Of a DNA stretch of 64,000 nt, positions 1 through 6,855 are shown one piece after another. This DNA comes from Parvibaculum sp963696585. Lineage in GTDB: Bacteria; Pseudomonadota; Alphaproteobacteria; Parvibaculales; Parvibaculaceae. A model generated the notes under the pieces. The model saw only the letters and a list, made by a program, of their open reading frames with translations. It did no database searches and was not told the origin of the DNA. Position 1 is the first letter of the stretch, and the number at the start of each line of letters is the position of its first letter. The position numbers and the translations under genes were made by a program. The DNA is taken from NCBI GenBank assembly GCA_963696585.1, contig CAVOKW010000038.1, positions 123,499-187,498 on the forward strand. The letters are read 5' to 3'.

Positions 1-361
1 TGCCATTGCGTTCCGCCGCAAAAAAGGCTTCGACGAGGCGGGGAATATCGGCCGGATCATTCTGCAGGTCGCCATCGATCGTCACGATCACGCGGCCCCG
101 TGCTTGGCGTGCGGCGGTCCGCAGCGCTTCGGATTTGCCGCAGGCCCGCTCATGACACAGCACGCGCATTTCAGGCACCCGCGCCATCGCGCCCCGCAGC
201 CTGGCCAGCGTGCCATCCGTGCTGCCATCATTGATGAACAGGATTTCGTGATTGGGGACGGCCTTGAGGGCGCCGACCAATTCATCAATAAGCGGCAGCA
301 CATTGTCCTCTTCATTGAGAACCGGCACGACCACGCTCACATCCAATTGGCTTGCTCCCAT
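1..361 (-). CDS. Family 2 glycosyltransferase, polyprenyl-phosphate mannose synthase type (3' end outside window)
   Basis: Reading leftward from the ATG at 361, an open frame runs off the window edge after about 120 residues. The protein starts MGASQLDVSVVVPVLNEEDN, followed by FINDGSTDGT and then VTIDGDLQNDP. These are the nucleotide-binding start, the DGS loop and the DxD-type metal motif of GT2 enzymes that load mannose, glucose or aminoarabinose onto a polyprenyl phosphate (ArnC/DPM1-like). It is divergent from the ArnT-like gene at 707, which would use such a lipid-linked sugar as donor. I infer that the two act together in lipid A or envelope glycosylation. The C-terminus and any membrane anchor are not visible, so the donor sugar cannot be named. 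Confidence 0.85.
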   Translation of the reverse strand, partial: MGASQLDVSVVVPVLNEEDNVLPLIDELVGALKAVPNHEILFINDGSTDGTLARLRGAMARVPEMRVLCHERACGKSEALRTAARQARGRVIVTIDGDLQNDPADIPRLVEAFFAAERNG

Positions 362-706
362 TTCCCGTCTCGTCGCATCCAGAGGGCCATCTCATACAAT
401 GGCGATGTCATATTCTTTTCGTCCTGCGCAAGCAGATTGGTGCCGAATGGTAAACATGGCTGTCGGCCATATTGCGCCAAATGCATGAAAACGCTTCAGG
501 TTCAGTGGTATGGCAGATTGCAAGATATTCTGAAAGCCACTTGTCAAAAATGCTATCCATCTTGCGCCTTGCCACCAATCAGGACGGGCGGGGGCGTTGG
601 GGCCCCCAAACAGGTTATCCCCTCTCCCCGACGGCTCTATTAGACTGATCCGCAAATCGGGAGTCAGCCAACCGGCTGACCCTTTGCGACATGAAAGGGT
701 GAAGTA
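362..706. other. Intergenic region between divergent genes
   Basis: This stretch of about 345 bases separates two divergent genes and has no convincing coding potential. It contains a perfect 7-bp hairpin at 663-680 (GTCAGCC, loop AACC, GGCTGAC), 26 bases before the TTG start at 707. A purine-rich AAAGGGTGAAG stretch then precedes that start and serves as its likely ribosome binding site. No clear promoter was recognised. Confidence 0.5.
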
Positions 707-2404
707 TTGTTTGCCGCTTTGGACCAGGGCATCCGCCCCTATATCCTGCTCACCGTCATGTGTCTGGCCCTGTTTTTGCCAGGTCTGGCCGGATTGCCGC
801 CGCTGGATCGCGATGAATCGCGTTTTGCCCAGGCCACCAAGCAGATGATGGAAACGAGCGACTATGTGGTGCCCTATTTTCAGGATGTCCCGCGCAGCAA
901 AAAGCCCATCGGCATTTATTGGCTACAAGCCGCAAGTGTGAAGCTTCTTTCCTCGCCGCAAGCCCATGAAATCTGGGCCTATCGTCTGCCCTCGGCCCTT
1001 GGCGGCCTGGCAGCCGTGCTGCTGACTTTCGCGCTGGGTGCGCGCCTTTTCGACCGGCGCACGGCGCTCGCCTCCGCCGCCATTCTCGCCTGCTCGCTGC
1101 TGCTCAATGTGGAAAGCCATCTGGCGCAGGTTGATGCCGTGCTCGCCGCAACCATCGTGCTCAGCATGTACGGACTGGCGCTCGCCACGACGCAGGCAGG
1201 CCCCGGCGCCAAACGGCCCGAAGAGGCGCTCGGCGGCACCCTGCCCTCGCTCTGCTTCTGGGGCGGTCTTGGCCTTTCCATCATGGTCAAGGGACCAATC
1301 GGCCCGGCTGTCGTCGGCATGGCGGCACTTGTCATCTCCATTCTTGATCGCGACGCCAAATGGCTGCTCAAAACCAGGCCATGGATCGGCCTGCCCTTGC
1401 TCATCGCCATTGTCGCGCCCTGGCCCGTCGCGCTCTATCTCACGGGTGCCAGTGATTTCATTGCCAAATCCGCCAATGAAGACCTGATCCCCAAGCTTCT
1501 TTCGGCGCAGGAATCGCATGGCGCCCCGCCCGGCGCCTATCTTCTCTCGCTGCTGGCGGCTTATTGGCCGATGTCGCTGCTCGTCATTCCGGGCTTTGTG
1601 CTGGCATGGACCGAGCGCCACGACCGGGCCATCCGCTTCTGCCTTGCCTGGATCGTTCCGGCCTGGATCATGTTTGAACTCGTGCCGACCAAGCTGCCGC
1701 ATTATGTGCTGCCCACCTACCCGGCCCTCGCCCTGTTGGCGGGCGTCTTTGCGATCAGCGGATTGCGCCGTCCCGGATTCTGGGGCACCGCCATCCTCCG
1801 TACACATATCATTCTCTGGTCCGTCCTGAGCCTTGGCGTGGCCGGTGGCCTGATCCATGGCAGCGATCTTTTCGGCGATGGCCGCACCATCCATTTTGTG
1901 GCGTTGGCGCTTGCCGCCATCACCATTGCGGGTTGCGGCCTTGCCGCCTCTTATCTCTGGCGTCGCGAAACCGAAGCCGCCTTCATCGCGCTTGCAACCC
2001 TCATGCTCATCTTCGTGCCTGTCCTGACGCTGCATATCGGGCCGCATCTTGATCGCATCTGGCTGACACGGGAAATCGTGGCCAATCTCCCCGCAGGCAA
2101 TGAGCGCGCCGCCCTGGCGAGTGTCGGCTATAACGAGCCGAGCCTGATCTTTTCGGCGGGCACCGATACCATGCTGGTCGGACCGCAAGAGGCCGCACGC
2201 CATCTGCTGAATGGCAAAAATGCCTATGCCCTGGTCAGCAATGAGTTCAAGGCCGATTTTCTCAAGGCGACGACGGATCTGGGCTTCCAACCCAGGGAAT
2301 TACGCATCGTCGAGGGGCAGAATTATTCCAATGGCAAGAATATGACGCTACATATCTATGCCGCACCTGCCTCTGAAAATGCCGAAAGCCCCAAAGCCCC
2401 ATGA
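707..2404 (+). CDS. ArnT-like (PMT family) membrane glycosyltransferase
   Basis: The 565-residue polytopic membrane protein has about a dozen hydrophobic segments. Near its N-terminus it carries PPLDRDESRFAQATKQM and QDVPRSKKPIGIYWLQA, which match the periplasmic-loop acidic motif and following conserved loop of the ArnT/PMT_2 family. Family members move a sugar from a polyprenyl-phosphate carrier to lipid A or other envelope acceptors on the periplasmic side. The start is a TTG preceded by a GGGTGAAG ribosome binding site; no better in-frame start is close. The stop overlaps the next gene in an ATGA junction, so the two are translationally coupled. The transferred sugar is unknown. Confidence 0.88.
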   Translation: MFAALDQGIRPYILLTVMCLALFLPGLAGLPPLDRDESRFAQATKQMMETSDYVVPYFQDVPRSKKPIGIYWLQAASVKLLSSPQAHEIWAYRLPSALGGLAAVLLTFALGARLFDRRTALASAAILACSLLLNVESHLAQVDAVLAATIVLSMYGLALATTQAGPGAKRPEEALGGTLPSLCFWGGLGLSIMVKGPIGPAVVGMAALVISILDRDAKWLLKTRPWIGLPLLIAIVAPWPVALYLTGASDFIAKSANEDLIPKLLSAQESHGAPPGAYLLSLLAAYWPMSLLVIPGFVLAWTERHDRAIRFCLAWIVPAWIMFELVPTKLPHYVLPTYPALALLAGVFAISGLRRPGFWGTAILRTHIILWSVLSLGVAGGLIHGSDLFGDGRTIHFVALALAAITIAGCGLAASYLWRRETEAAFIALATLMLIFVPVLTLHIGPHLDRIWLTREIVANLPAGNERAALASVGYNEPSLIFSAGTDTMLVGPQEAARHLLNGKNAYALVSNEFKADFLKATTDLGFQPRELRIVEGQNYSNGKNMTLHIYAAPASENAESPKAP

Positions 2405-3255
2405 GTGATACCGAGGTGGAAAAGGCAAAGCCCGCGCCCGCCGAACCCGCAAGCGACCCCGCTCCAGCCGTTGAAGCAGCCCCTCCCGGCGCAACCGCTC
2501 TCGCCATGACACGCGCAGCAGCCGTTCCCGTTTTCGCCTTCGCCATCGGCTCGATGTTCACCGGCACGGATCGCGCCATCGCCTTCTTCATGAAAACCTA
2601 TGTCAATGAACATATGGCCTATTTCTGGCGCTTCATGACCGATCGCGGCGAGGGCACGCTTTATGTGGTCGTCGCGCTCATGGGGCTCTTCGGTGGCATT
2701 GGCCTCAAACGGCTCGCCGCCGACCAGCAGACGCGCGAAATCATTGCCCGCGTGCAGCGCTATTGTTATCTCGTGCTGATGTCGCTCGCCGCCTCGGGGG
2801 CCATCCTGCACGGCATCAAGTTTCTCAGTGGCCGCCACCGTCCGCGCGATCTCTTTGCCACCGGCACCTATGGCTTTGAGCCCTTTGCTTTTACGAGCAG
2901 GCTCGACAGTTTCCCTTCCGGCCATTCGCAAACCATCTTCTGCGTCACCACGGCACTGGCGCTCGCCTTCCCGCAACACTGGAAGCAGATTTCTTTTGTC
3001 GGCCTGCTGGTGGCGCTTTCACGCGTCACCATGACCAATCATTTCATTTCGGATGTCGCCGTCGGCTCCTGGCTCGGCATCATCACCGTGCTCATGCTCG
3101 CGCCCCATGCGCTGCGCGAGCGCGAAACCGGCTGGCTGGGCGCGACAGCCCCCATATCTCAGCCTGACGCCTCCTGGCGGGGTGGTCTTCGGATGGGGCG
3201 CATTCATCTCAATTTCGATCTGCATCTGCGCGGCGGCGCGAAAAAGGACGACTGA
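2401..3255 (+). CDS. PAP2-family membrane phosphatase (LpxE/F-like)
   Basis: The 284-residue protein has a Pro/Ala-rich cytoplasmic N-terminus (about residues 1-40) and then about six membrane segments. The PAP2 signature is complete: KFLSGRHRPRD, SFPSGHS and SRVTMTNHFISDV supply the Lys/Arg, the catalytic His pair and the Asp. Such enzymes remove phosphate or recycle polyprenyl pyrophosphate at the periplasmic face of the inner membrane. Its 4-base overlap with the ArnT-like gene suggests coupled lipid A phosphate and sugar modification (inference). Substrate could instead be undecaprenyl pyrophosphate. Confidence 0.85.
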   Translation: MSDTEVEKAKPAPAEPASDPAPAVEAAPPGATALAMTRAAAVPVFAFAIGSMFTGTDRAIAFFMKTYVNEHMAYFWRFMTDRGEGTLYVVVALMGLFGGIGLKRLAADQQTREIIARVQRYCYLVLMSLAASGAILHGIKFLSGRHRPRDLFATGTYGFEPFAFTSRLDSFPSGHSQTIFCVTTALALAFPQHWKQISFVGLLVALSRVTMTNHFISDVAVGSWLGIITVLMLAPHALRERETGWLGATAPISQPDASWRGGLRMGRIHLNFDLHLRGGAKKDD

Positions 3256-3259
3256 GGGT

Positions 3260-3405
3260 TCAGGATCGCGCAAGGATCACGAGCGGGCCGATGTCATGTT
3301 CATCCGCCGCCCTGAGAGCTGCGATATAGGCATCACGCGTTGCCCTGGCTTCCACCAGATTGACACGTCCCCATGTGAAGCGCGGTTGGTGGAACGGCGC
3401 TACGT
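3260..3405 (-). pseudogene. Remnant of a Fic-type 'mobile mystery protein B' gene (C-terminal end)
   Basis: On the minus strand the last ~45 codons of a small open frame read FTWGRVNL, then TRDAYIAALRAADEHDIGPL and VILARS before a stop at 3260. This matches, from memory of the family, the C-terminal tail of Fic/DOC proteins annotated mobile mystery protein B. The catalytic HPFxxGNGR motif and everything upstream are missing; the preceding residues are unrelated. The fragment sits just beyond the 3' end of a tRNA gene, a common integration site, so I read it as a scar of a lost mobile island. Confidence 0.6.
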
Positions 3406-3542
3406 CCACCTTCACCCCGATTACAAGGAGAAGGCCTCGAACACCATCACTCAGAACATGAAGGCAGCGGGCATTGCACCCCAGTTTCACCCCAGACTGA
3501 AAGGCCGGGATAAGGGCGAAACCGCTAAGTCATTGAAGGCAA

Positions 3543-3617
3543 TGGTGGGCGTGACAGGGATTGAACCTGTGACCCCTTCGATGTCAACGAAGTGCTCTCC
3601 CGCTGAGCTACACGCCC
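3543..3617 (-). tRNA. tRNA-Val (anticodon GAC)
   Basis: The minus strand folds as a tRNA. The acceptor stem pairs GGGCGTG with CACGCCC, followed by discriminator A and an encoded CCA. The D-arm contains GTAGCTCAGCGGGAGAGC, and the anticodon stem CTTCG/CGAAG encloses the loop TTGACAT, giving anticodon GAC. The T-arm is CAGGTTCAATCCCTG. Length is about 75 nt including CCA. GAC reads the GUC valine codon, frequent in this genome. Confidence 0.95.
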
Positions 3618-3703
3618 ATTGCCGATGCGGAGGCAGACCGTATATCGGGCTTAGGCTGATCTGACAAGGCAGAAAGAGGCAGGCTTGCGGCCCCAGGCAA
3701 CCA

Positions 3704-4063
3704 TCAGGCAACCATCAGGCGATCCACCTCGGCAACAAGGTCGCGCAGATGGAACGGCTTGGAAAGAACCTTGGCCTCTTTCGGGGTCGACAGCTCGGGA
3801 TTGAGCGCCACCGCCGCAAAGCCCGTGATGAACATGATCTTGAGGGTGGGGTCGAGTTCGGCCGCCAGACGGGCAAGCTCGATACCGTCCATTTCCGGCA
3901 TCACGATATCGGTCAGCAAAATATCGAAAACATCGTTCTGCAAGCGCTTATGCGCTTCTGTGCCCTCGCCAAAGCACACAACCTCATGCCCGGCATTTTC
4001 CAGCGCCTTGGCCAGAAAACGGCGCATGGAATCATCATCCTCGGCCAGCAGAATACGTGCCAT
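3704..4063 (-). CDS. cpdR: CpdR response regulator
   Basis: This is a 119-residue stand-alone receiver domain with no output domain. It has the acidic pair (AEDDD), the phospho-acceptor Asp in LLTDIVMPEMDGIELARLA, the conserved Thr/Ser region FITGFAAVALNP and the switch Lys in KVLSKPFHLRDLV. The sequence closely follows CpdR, which in Caulobacter and Sinorhizobium is dephosphorylated at the CckA/ChpT relay's bidding and then delivers CtrA-pathway substrates to the ClpXP protease. Alphaproteobacterial CpdR is normally about 118-120 residues, so the gene is full length. It is divergent from the N-formylglutamate amidohydrolase gene. Confidence 0.92.
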   Translation of the reverse strand: MARILLAEDDDSMRRFLAKALENAGHEVVCFGEGTEAHKRLQNDVFDILLTDIVMPEMDGIELARLAAELDPTLKIMFITGFAAVALNPELSTPKEAKVLSKPFHLRDLVAEVDRLMVA

Positions 4064-4325
4064 AATAGCCCAGCCCCGACCTTGTCTCTAGGTGCCCACC
4101 CTCACGCAAGCGGCGGCCCGAATCCACATTCAGAACGCCTGCGCCGTCCCATTATAGGTCGCAAAGGGTAAACAGGACGTGAAATTATGTCCCCCTCCTC
4201 CGCATGGCGCGGCAAATCCTGATGCCTTGGCGCAAAAGCAACGCCACCCCGGATTGTAGCGATTCCCCGTCCCCACCCCAAGACAGCCCGTTACAAGCCG
4301 AAAGACTCTGGCTAACCTGAGTTCC

Positions 4326-5276
4326 ATGGATATCACGACCAGCCCGCGCAGTTCGTCACAAGAGGCTCTGGAAAGCAGTTCAGACCTGTCTGACCTGACC
4401 ATTGGTGGCCATGACCTTTTTGCACGGCCCTTCGAGGTCTTGCTGCCCCGCGCCCAGCGCCATCCCTTTGTTTTCTGCTCGCCCCATAGCGGACGGTTCT
4501 ATCCGCAGAACTTTGTCACCCGTTCGCGCCTCGACCCGCTGACGCTGCGCCGTTCGGAAGACAGTTTTGTCGAAGAAATCTTTGCCGGTGTCGTCGATCT
4601 CGGCGCCCCGCTCCTGCATGCGCTCTTTCCCCGCGCCTATCTGGACGCCAATCGCGAGCCCTATGAGCTTGACCCGACCATGTTCCGTGACGCGCTGCCA
4701 CCCCATGCCAATACGCGTTCGCTGCGCGTGGCGGGCGGGCTTGGCACCATTGCCCGCATCGTGGCAGACGCTGCCGAGATCTATCGCGAACCGCTGGCCT
4801 ATGCCGAAGCCGACCGGCGCATCCGCCGCCTCTACATGCCCTTCCATGCCGCCTTGCGCGATCTGCTGGAGCGCACGCATCACGCCTATGGACTGGCCCT
4901 GCTGATCGATTGCCACTCCATGCCCTCGGTTGGCGGCCCGGCCGATGATGACACCGGCACCGCCCGTCCCGACATCGTGCTCGGTGATCGCTATGGCACG
5001 GCCTGTGCGCGCGAATTCACCGATGCCGCCGAAGCAAGCCTCAAACAGCTTGGCTATTCGGTCGCCCGCAACAATCCCTATGCGGGCGGCTTCAACACCG
5101 AACATTATGGCCAGCCCGCCCTCGGCTTCCACGCGCTCCAGATCGAGATCAATCGCGCCCTTTATATGGACGAGGCGCACCTGGAACGCCGCCCGTCTCT
5201 GGCCCGCATCGCCCGCGACATGAGCAAATTTGCCGCCGACATGGCCTCGATTGATTGGCGCGCCCTGCGCGTCTGA
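4326..5276 (+). CDS. N-formylglutamate amidohydrolase family protein
   Basis: The 316-residue cytoplasmic enzyme belongs to the FGase family that hydrolyses N-formylglutamate to glutamate and formate in histidine catabolism. Visible signatures are VFCSPHSGRFYP near the N-terminus, ANREPYELDPTMF and LLIDCHSMPS, which carry conserved His/Asp/Glu metal-site residues. A later LQIEINRALYM supplies another conserved Glu. No other hut genes are nearby, so the physiological substrate is uncertain. Family members next to cpdR are common in Hyphomicrobiales (from memory). The ATG at 4326 gives a somewhat long N-terminus of about 35 residues before the fold begins. Confidence 0.85.
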   Translation: MDITTSPRSSSQEALESSSDLSDLTIGGHDLFARPFEVLLPRAQRHPFVFCSPHSGRFYPQNFVTRSRLDPLTLRRSEDSFVEEIFAGVVDLGAPLLHALFPRAYLDANREPYELDPTMFRDALPPHANTRSLRVAGGLGTIARIVADAAEIYREPLAYAEADRRIRRLYMPFHAALRDLLERTHHAYGLALLIDCHSMPSVGGPADDDTGTARPDIVLGDRYGTACAREFTDAAEASLKQLGYSVARNNPYAGGFNTEHYGQPALGFHALQIEINRALYMDEAHLERRPSLARIARDMSKFAADMASIDWRALRV

Positions 5277-5303
5277 GCCTCTCCCCGCCAACAACGCCCG
5301 GGA

Positions 5304-5334
5304 CAAAAAAAGGGGCCCTGGAAAACCAGGGCCC
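5304..5334 (-). terminator. Rho-independent terminator (minus strand)
   Basis: The inverted repeat 5313-5321/5326-5334 (GGGCCCTGG, loop of four, CCAGGGCCC) is followed on the minus strand by C and seven T. On the plus strand the hairpin is followed only by AAGTTT, so it works best for a leftward transcript. No minus-strand protein gene lies upstream, which points to a non-coding transcript. Confidence 0.8.
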
Positions 5335-5400
5335 AAGTTTAGGGAGGAAACGCCCAGGAAGGGCTGCGGCACCAGGAGAAATCTCAACCAATGCCGCAAC
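5304..5400 (-). ncRNA. Candidate trans-acting sRNA with three anti-Shine-Dalgarno stretches
   Basis: Read on the minus strand from about 5400, the sequence forms a 7-bp hairpin (TGCGGCA/TGCCGCA) whose loop contains TTTCTCCT. A small CCC-TTCCT-GGG hairpin follows, then an unpaired TTTCCTCCCT, and a 9-bp GC hairpin with a run of seven T ends it. Three pyrimidine stretches complementary to ribosome binding sites plus an ideal intrinsic terminator are the layout of Hfq-type alphaproteobacterial sRNAs, including those with CCUCC loops. There is no open frame. A promoter-like pair lies at 5405-5433. No homolog search was done, so the family is not assigned. Confidence 0.6.
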
Positions 5401-5404
5401 GCAA

Positions 5405-5433
5405 CAATGACATTGCGCTGCACAAGAATCAAG
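5405..5433 (-). promoter_or_regulatory. Putative promoter with embedded palindrome for the sRNA
   Basis: On the minus strand CTTGAT (5428-5433) and TCATTG (5405-5410) are separated by 17 bases and would start transcription near 5400. The spacer contains the imperfect 13-bp palindrome TTGTGCAGCGCAA (5413-5425). A 12/13 copy lies at 5526-5538. TGC/GCA dyads of this kind resemble PhaR-type operators; assignment to PhaR is only a guess. The -10 hexamer is weak. Confidence 0.35.
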
Positions 5434-5525
5434 AACAATTTTCAGCTTTCCAGCGACATTTTGTAACAGCCGAAAACAATTAAACCACTGGGGTTAAAAG
5501 GGTTTTTGTCGCCGCATAAATATGC

Positions 5526-5538
5526 GTGCGCTGCACAA
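5526..5538. promoter_or_regulatory. Second copy of the TGCGCTGCACAA palindrome
   Basis: GTGCGCTGCACAA here matches the element at 5413-5425 at 12 of 13 positions. Both are in the same orientation, 113 bp apart, within the non-coding stretch 5277-5680 that also holds the candidate sRNA. The rest of that stretch (5434-5680) shows no gene. Confidence 0.4.
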
Positions 5539-5680
5539 AGTATGCGCAAACATGTCATTTTGGCCGCTTTGGCAGGCAGCACCCTGCATGGACACGCAAA
5601 ATCGCCCCGGTGAGTGTTCCTTAACCAACGTCAGGCATCATTCCCCCGTGATCGGATGACACCGGGCCAGACATCTGGCC

Positions 5681-6703
5681 GTGCCTGCCAAATATCTGGC
5701 CATGCCTGAAAGTGGATCAATGGGCCTCTTTGCCATCAAACCAAGCCGACTGACCCTGCAAATGGCCATATTTGCCATGCTGAGCGGCTTTTTTGGCCTT
5801 CTGCCGAGCGTGACATTGGCTGGCACCAAGGCCGCCGCCCCCCATGATGATCAGGTCATTGATGCAACCGGCCCCAAACCATGGGTTGTCTGCGAACTTG
5901 CCGCATTGCGTGTCGAGGCGACCCAAAAACTGCCCCGCGCTTTGCTGGCATCGGTCGCGCTCGCCGAATCAGGCCGCTTTGTCCGCTCCACCGGCAAGAC
6001 CCATTCCTGGCCCTGGACCATCAATGCCGAAGGCCGCGCCTATTATCTGCCCACCAGGCAGGCCGCCGTGCGCAAGGCCCGCGAACTGCTCGATCAGGGT
6101 ATCCGCTCCATGGATGTGGGTTGCATGCAGGTCAATCTGCGCTACCACCCCAAGGCCTTCGCCTCGCTTGAAGACGCCTTCGACCCCCTGACCAATATGG
6201 GCTATGCCGCGCTTTTCCTGACAAGTCTGAGCGCCCAGGCCGGCTCCTGGCCCAAGGCCATCGGTCGCTATCATTCGCAGTCGCCCGCCCTCAACCGTCC
6301 CTATTTCGCCAAGGTCATCCGCATCTGGGAAAATGAGCGCCCGCGCCTTGTCCGCCTCTCAACCGCGCTCTCGGCCGAACTTGCCAGCGAAGAATCCGAC
6401 GCAAGCGACACCCCTGCGCAGGATGTGGCCGATATGGCCCCTGTCGATTCAGCCTCGCTGCAAACGGCGAGCATCGCCAAACCGGTTGAACCCGCAGAGC
6501 GCCCCGCGCCAATGGTTCTGGATGCCGGCGATGGCACGCTGCCCAGCAAATCCGCCATTGCCAGCGTCGGTCTGCGCCTGACCATTGCCGAAGAAACCTT
6601 TGCCGATGCCAAATCATCGAACCTGCCGCCGCGCGTGCTCGATCCGGTGGCGGCAGCCCCGCGCCCGACCATCATGGCGCAGGCCGATGTTCCCGGCGCC
6701 TGA
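5681..6703 (+). CDS. Secreted lytic transglycosylase, SLT domain
   Basis: The 340-residue protein has an N-terminal hydrophobic segment (about residues 25-47) that looks like a signal peptide. An SLT fold follows with catalytic Glu96 in ASVALAESGRF, then DVGCMQVNLRYHP and AIGRYHSQSP, the family's downstream motifs. The C-terminal ~120 residues are Ala/Pro-rich and low complexity, probably disordered. It would cleave the MurNAc-GlcNAc bond in the periplasm. Several in-frame Met codons (residues 1, 8, 14) precede the signal; the true start is uncertain. It lies alone downstream of the sRNA region. Confidence 0.82.
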   Translation: MPAKYLAMPESGSMGLFAIKPSRLTLQMAIFAMLSGFFGLLPSVTLAGTKAAAPHDDQVIDATGPKPWVVCELAALRVEATQKLPRALLASVALAESGRFVRSTGKTHSWPWTINAEGRAYYLPTRQAAVRKARELLDQGIRSMDVGCMQVNLRYHPKAFASLEDAFDPLTNMGYAALFLTSLSAQAGSWPKAIGRYHSQSPALNRPYFAKVIRIWENERPRLVRLSTALSAELASEESDASDTPAQDVADMAPVDSASLQTASIAKPVEPAERPAPMVLDAGDGTLPSKSAIASVGLRLTIAEETFADAKSSNLPPRVLDPVAAAPRPTIMAQADVPGA

Positions 6704-6855
6704 CCCGCGCCTTGTTGCTTGTCCCTTGCGTAACAGCCTGACCAAATGGCCAACACCACGCGCTCAGTTGTGATTCTGGCGTGACTTAAGCGTGATCTTG
6801 GGATGCTTTATTGGGGTGTGGGGGCGAGCAACGCCTGCAATCTTCGGGGAAATGA

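Noticed and set aside
3053..3664. Plus-strand open frame of 203 codons ending in a VTGIEPVTPSMSTKCSPAEL peptide
   Set aside because: The end is the antisense translation of the tRNA-Val gene, a well-known annotation artefact, and the start lies inside the PAP2 gene in another frame.
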